Below the pieces are notes generated by a model that was given only the letters and a program-made list of their open reading frames with translations, was not told the origin of the DNA and searched no databases. From Candidatus Microgenomates bacterium (lineage in GTDB: Bacteria; Patescibacteriota; Microgenomatia; UBA1400; PJMF01), in NCBI GenBank assembly GCA_015485595.1, contig WFTH01000016.1, forward strand, positions 1 to 17,255: a stretch of 17,255 nucleotides of DNA. The letters run 5' to 3'. Of this stretch, positions 13,523 to 17,255 are shown one piece after another. Every line of letters starts with the position of its first letter. Within the stretch, counting starts at the first letter, position 1. Both the position numbers and the translations under genes were made by a program.

Positions 13523-16500
13523 CTAACGACAGGTTGCTTTAACACTCCTAACAATCTTAAGCCTTGTTTCTCTGTCTTGAAGCTCAGGATAACTCATAAA
13601 TCCCTTGCCGACCTCGCTTACAAAAGCATCCATTCTTAAGATATGACCACTTCTATTTGAGCAGTCAACTGTTACTAGATTATCATCTATGTTAGATCCA
13701 GCAGGGCTCCAGCTAGAGGCAACACGCTCTCTGCTATCGGTGCTAGTATCTATAACTTGCCACCAAACATAAGCTTTGTTTTGGCCAATAGCATCATCAC
13801 AGCTACCTACATCCCACCTAAAGACAACCTCTGACTCAAAATCCTGGCCCAAAAGGGAAACTGGTGCCGTCGGCAACACACACTTAGCCTCTTGAATAAT
13901 GGTGGGAGTTAGAGTTGGAGTCTCGGTTGTTCCAGGTAATGAATAAGAAATATCCTTTAAAGCCATCGAGTGCCAGTTAGAACGAGACCCGAAGTTATCC
14001 AAAACCCTAAACCAGATAAACTTATCTTTTATAGACTCATTCCTAGGTTTGATGGAGAAGTTAAAAACCAAGGTTTCAAACGGATTTTTTAGATTTGGAA
14101 CAGCATCAATTAAGACAAAGTTCGCTTTGTCTTTATCTATCTCGGCTAAAACCTGACCTTGATCATCTTTTAGCAGCAACTCACCGGTTTCTGAAGTAGT
14201 TGTAGAGCTGGTTAAAGATGGTAGTTGATTCTTTTTGCTTTTTAATACCAACTCACCTTTCTCCACTGCGTAAGTGGCAGCGGTTTTGTCCGAATCAAAC
14301 TTAAGTTCAAGCACTTCACCTTTAGGAACACACTTTGTGTTTGGCTCACAAGTAGAGCTTTCCAGAGAGATCTCGATCAACTTAATTCCACCGCCAGGAC
14401 TGGGAACTCCATCTAGATCTCTAAAGACCACTTGGTAGTCATTTTTCGGCAACAACTCCTTAACCAAAGATTGAAACTTTCGCTCACTTACGTACGGCCG
14501 AAGATTATCACCCTTTAAAGAACCATAGTCTATCCAGATAGGACTGCTCCAAGCTACTTCTTCTCCATGAGGCTCTGGAACTTCGTGATTGGCTACTTGT
14601 ACTACACGAACGTAGTACATGCTGTCTCGACTAAAGTTAGTGTCTAACAACTCTGTTTCTAGGGTGTATCCTTGGTTTTGAAAATCAGTAAATTCAGCTA
14701 CCAGCTCATAAGGACCGTCGTCAAAAGCACTGTCAGAGTCTTCTTCCACTTCAGTCACTCCTAGGTCTCTAGAAGTTGCTTCGTCGTCAGAAGAAAGAGT
14801 CTGGCTATCATCCCCCACAAAGTATGTCTCTTCTTCGCTTAGATGCTGTTCTACTGGTGACATCACCGTGAGTTGGGAAGTGGATTGAGGCAAGAAAAGC
14901 TGCTTGGGAAGCTGTTTAAATCGAGAGAGCTTCCATAACTGCACCTTAACCAACGGCTCGGTACCACCAACCACTAGGCGAAATCTTGGTGGCTTATCTG
15001 TTTGGTAGTAACTACCCATTGCGTGATTGTCGGCCGTAAAGTCTAGATAGATGCGTGGACCAGAAGTACCATATACCCGACGTCTGTTGATAGCAGACCA
15101 GATTGACTCCCGAGTGTTAGACTGAGCCAGAACCACAGCTAAACCACCATCATCTTCGGTCTTGTCCGAAATGTTATCTAACCCTGGAGTTCCATAGTGA
15201 TTATCAGTACTACCTATAACTCCGATCTTGTGTCCCATGTACCATGCTAATCGGTAACTCCAACCCTCACTATCAGCATCGTATGGAGAAACCTCATTTT
15301 TTAAGGCCTGATTAAAGTTAGCAGTCTTCTCTCTATCGTTATGGTAAGAATAAATCTCTCCGATAGGCAAATGAGCCTGATTAAAATTGTCCCATATAGG
15401 ATGGATCCTTAGGCCAGAATCGTAATCGGGCAACTTATCCAGGTTAGTCCAGTTCATAGTATGAGGAATCATAATAAACTCAGCTCCGTCTTTTTCTAGC
15501 GCTTTGACCAGATCAGGTCGAGTAGCATAGCAACGATTTTCCGGAGTACACTCTTTCCTGTGAACGCAGTTAGGGTTTTTTGCTAGATTGCAGGCAAAAT
15601 CAAACAAAGAATAACTGGCTTTGTAAATGTTATCTATCTTGTTATAGATGACCACGATATGATGACCACCCCCATAGTGCACCCCGCCTCCCCACTCATA
15701 ACCATAAAAGGTAGTAAACCGACCTGGAGAGTACTGTTTATCCGCTAGTTGATTGTTAAGTTTGTAGCTATACCCAAGATCATAGTTGGGATCATCGATC
15801 ACATAACCACCGTTTGCTAAACCGTTACTTACATGCTCTGAATGAACTACAAAATCAAGCAAACTGGTTTTTTTGGCGTAAGTGTAAGCATAGTCTCCAA
15901 GAGAAACATCCCCAAAAGAGTAGTTGCCCATGTGATCACCAGCCATTTTCAAAAAGGGATCGGGCATACCGTAGCCAGTGTGAAACTGAGTGTCGCCAAT
16001 AAACCTTTTTAAACCACCTGACTGAACATAGGCGTAGTTGCTTCGTTTATAAACCTCACTTGCTTTATCCTTAACCTCAACCTCCAAAAATCCAACTTGA
16101 TCTACTTTAAGACCGGCTATCTGCTTGTAACCACGATCCTCTTTCTTAAACTCGATCTTGTCCGGTAAACCAAAAATTTTTACTGAAGGCTTAAGTTCAA
16201 CACTGCCAATAAAGTTATCCTTGCGATTGCCAAACTCATCTAAGGCTGCAACTTCAAGTGAAAACTCGCTTAAAGGCTCGATGTTCATCGGCAACTTGAC
16301 GTTAAAGGTATGCAACCTACCTGGCTTAAAAGTTAAAACGTTTGCGGCCAAAAAGTTTTCTGCTTGTCCATTCCCTACTTTAGGAACATAGCGGGCTTTA
16401 AACCTTACCGGACGAACCAACCTTTGAGAGTAACCAGTATAGACTATCTTAATAACCGACCCTAGAGGTAGTTCCGGAGAATCAAGGGTTAAACAGTAGC

Positions 16501-16975
16501 CGTTATCCACTAGGCCGCTAGAAACTACAGTCTGCTTCCAGTTCAGGCCTGCGGTCTGCTGAAGATTGATATATCCTGGCTGATCTGACTGATCTAGCTG
16601 AGGAAGCGACCAAAGGGCTCTACGCTTAGCATCGATCACTCCCTTCCGATTAACTGGAAACTCGATACAGTACTTGTCACCTGCCACCAGAACCTTGTTT
16701 TCATTTTTAATCGTAAAAGTCAACCTAGTAATGCTATCTATCGGCACTCGACCGTCAACCAAAGGAGAGGCTTCTACCTCTAAAACAAAGTCTTTCTTGT
16801 TTTTAGCTGCCTGACTAGCCAGGTCTTGACTTTGGTGTCTCACAAACCAAGAACTCACCACTACAGCTAAAAAAAACAAGCTTAAACCAACTAGGGTATA
16901 AATCTTAAAACTACTTGATTTTTCAAGAAATTTTCTTATATTAACGAATAAAGGTTTAAGTTTATCTAGTTTCAT
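13523..16975 (-). CDS. Large membrane-anchored DUF3604 (PHP-like) surface protein
   Basis: The 1150-residue product has a basic cytoplasmic start, one transmembrane helix (about 25-45), Ig-like beta-rich domains to about residue 320, a DUF3604 domain (about 325-665), and further beta-rich C-terminal domains with a Thr/Pro linker (TETPTLTPT). DUF3604 is related to PHP-type metal-dependent hydrolases. Its blocks are visible: GDTQFHTGY (327-335), DFVVHSEHV (374-382), GGHHIVVIYN, IPHTMNW, GEIYSYH, GSTDNHYGTPG (588-598), and NTRESIWSAINRRRVYGTSGPRIYLDF. The first His of the usual H-x-H is Gln330, and the usual Asp before H378 is Val. There is a cysteine-rich insert (four Cys starting at 462) and an acidic insert (about 709-755). 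It ends in KATCR. No good Shine-Dalgarno precedes ATG 16975. Enzymatic activity is plausible but unproven. Confidence 0.85.
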   Translation of the reverse strand: MKLDKLKPLFVNIRKFLEKSSSFKIYTLVGLSLFFLAVVVSSWFVRHQSQDLASQAAKNKKDFVLEVEASPLVDGRVPIDSITRLTFTIKNENKVLVAGDKYCIEFPVNRKGVIDAKRRALWSLPQLDQSDQPGYINLQQTAGLNWKQTVVSSGLVDNGYCLTLDSPELPLGSVIKIVYTGYSQRLVRPVRFKARYVPKVGNGQAENFLAANVLTFKPGRLHTFNVKLPMNIEPLSEFSLEVAALDEFGNRKDNFIGSVELKPSVKIFGLPDKIEFKKEDRGYKQIAGLKVDQVGFLEVEVKDKASEVYKRSNYAYVQSGGLKRFIGDTQFHTGYGMPDPFLKMAGDHMGNYSFGDVSLGDYAYTYAKKTSLLDFVVHSEHVSNGLANGGYVIDDPNYDLGYSYKLNNQLADKQYSPGRFTTFYGYEWGGGVHYGGGHHIVVIYNKIDNIYKASYSLFDFACNLAKNPNCVHRKECTPENRCYATRPDLVKALEKDGAEFIMIPHTMNWTNLDKLPDYDSGLRIHPIWDNFNQAHLPIGEIYSYHNDREKTANFNQALKNEVSPYDADSEGWSYRLAWYMGHKIGVIGSTDNHYGTPGLDNISDKTEDDGGLAVVLAQSNTRESIWSAINRRRVYGTSGPRIYLDFTADNHAMGSYYQTDKPPRFRLVVGGTEPLVKVQLWKLSRFKQLPKQLFLPQSTSQLTVMSPVEQHLSEEETYFVGDDSQTLSSDDEATSRDLGVTEVEEDSDSAFDDGPYELVAEFTDFQNQGYTLETELLDTNFSRDSMYYVRVVQVANHEVPEPHGEEVAWSSPIWIDYGSLKGDNLRPYVSERKFQSLVKELLPKNDYQVVFRDLDGVPSPGGGIKLIEISLESSTCEPNTKCVPKGEVLELKFDSDKTAATYAVEKGELVLKSKKNQLPSLTSSTTTSETGELLLKDDQGQVLAEIDKDKANFVLIDAVPNLKNPFETLVFNFSIKPRNESIKDKFIWFRVLDNFGSRSNWHSMALKDISYSLPGTTETPTLTPTIIQEAKCVLPTAPVSLLGQDFESEVVFRWDVGSCDDAIGQNKAYVWWQVIDTSTDSRERVASSWSPAGSNIDDNLVTVDCSNRSGHILRMDAFVSEVGKGFMSYPELQDRETRLKIVRSVKATCR

Positions 16976-17042
16976 GAAACAGGTAATGTCTTAACTCTTA
17001 AGTAGATTAAAACATGATTGATCAAGATTTACAATATGACTC

Positions 17043-17070
17043 TTGACTTGTTATCTAAATCCGCTACACT
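17043..17070 (+). promoter_or_regulatory. Promoter of the HU gene
   Basis: TTGACT (17043-17048), a 16-bp spacer and TACACT (17065-17070). The predicted start near 17077 gives a leader of about 55 nt with AAAAAGG at 17115-17121, 10 nt before the ATG. It lies in the 156-bp divergent gap between the DUF3604 and HU genes. Confidence 0.6.
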
Positions 17071-17131
17071 GAGTTACCCATTCAAAAACATAACTAAGCA
17101 GTATAAATAGTATCAAAAAGGATAAAACTCT

Positions 17132-17255
17132 ATGACCAAATCCCAACTGATCAATCTAGTAGCTAAAAAAGCTCACTTAACCAAAAGAGCGGCTAAAGAT
17201 GCGGTCGAGACCACTTTTGATGAGCTGAGTAAGGCTCTGACTAAAGGGGATAAGG
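17132..17255 (+). CDS. DNA-binding protein HU/IHF family (5' part, cut by window end)
   Basis: The first 41 residues are visible: MTKSQLINLVAKKAHLTKRA, then a second helix AKDAVETTFDELSKALTKGDK. This is the characteristic N-terminal helix-turn-helix dimerisation part of DNABII proteins (HU/IHF), which bend and compact DNA as dimers. The DNA-binding arm with its conserved proline lies beyond the window. Whether it is HU or an IHF-like paralogue cannot be decided here, but a single HU is usual in small genomes. The start is supported by AAAAAGG at 17115-17121 and a good promoter upstream. Confidence 0.92.
   Translation, partial: MTKSQLINLVAKKAHLTKRAAKDAVETTFDELSKALTKGDK

Overview
The window reads as chromosomal DNA of a Candidate Phyla Radiation (Patescibacteria) bacterium, most probably of the Microgenomates lineage. 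The evidence is protein style and gene company: a DUF4012 membrane protein, lamin-tail surface proteins with Thr/Pro linkers and a C-terminal membrane anchor, an orphan membrane-anchored family 5 solute-binding protein beside secG, an RNase Y without a membrane helix, and an ftsE-ftsX-M23 operon near prfB. The lineage call rests on remembered protein features and not on a search. There is no sign of phage, transposon or CRISPR. UGA is an ordinary stop here: ftsE and ftsX end in TGA and a release factor 2 gene is present, so this is not one of the UGA-recoding CPR lineages.

Layout. 1-5791 (+): the tail of an unknown gene, rny, then a run of four envelope or secretion genes (secG, solute-binding protein, lipoprotein cyclophilin, DUF4012 protein) behind an extended -10 promoter. 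5736-6602 (-): an RimK-like ATP-grasp ligase whose 3' end overlaps the DUF4012 gene. 6657-7745 (+): prfB. 7753-7805: a 7-bp tandem repeat between convergent genes. 7828-8370 (-): a small membrane-anchored protein. 8440-11509 (+): ftsE, ftsX and an M23 peptidase, each overlapping the next by ATGA. 11515-11633 (-): a predicted structured small RNA with its own promoter and terminator. 11640-11830: very AT-rich DNA with dyads. 11831-13508 (+): a lamin-tail surface protein and a VanZ-like protein. 13523-16975 (-): a very large DUF3604/PHP-like surface protein. 17132-end (+): the start of an HU gene.

How it fits together. Most genes serve the cell envelope. SecG acts in export; the cyclophilin, solute-binding, lamin-tail and DUF3604 proteins are exported or anchored. 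FtsE and FtsX should form an ABC-type mechanotransmitter that switches on the secreted coiled-coil M23 peptidase made from the same transcript, as FtsEX does with EnvC, PcsB or CwlO in other bacteria.

The most interesting points are: (1) an M23/LytM domain whose sequence blocks appear in circularly permuted order; (2) an unassigned small RNA of about 118 nt on the minus strand; (3) divergent promoters that appear to share one palindromic -35 hexamer (TTGCAA), with several start codons lying at the predicted transcription start, which points to leaderless or near-leaderless mRNAs; (4) an FtsE with a long lysine-rich tail.
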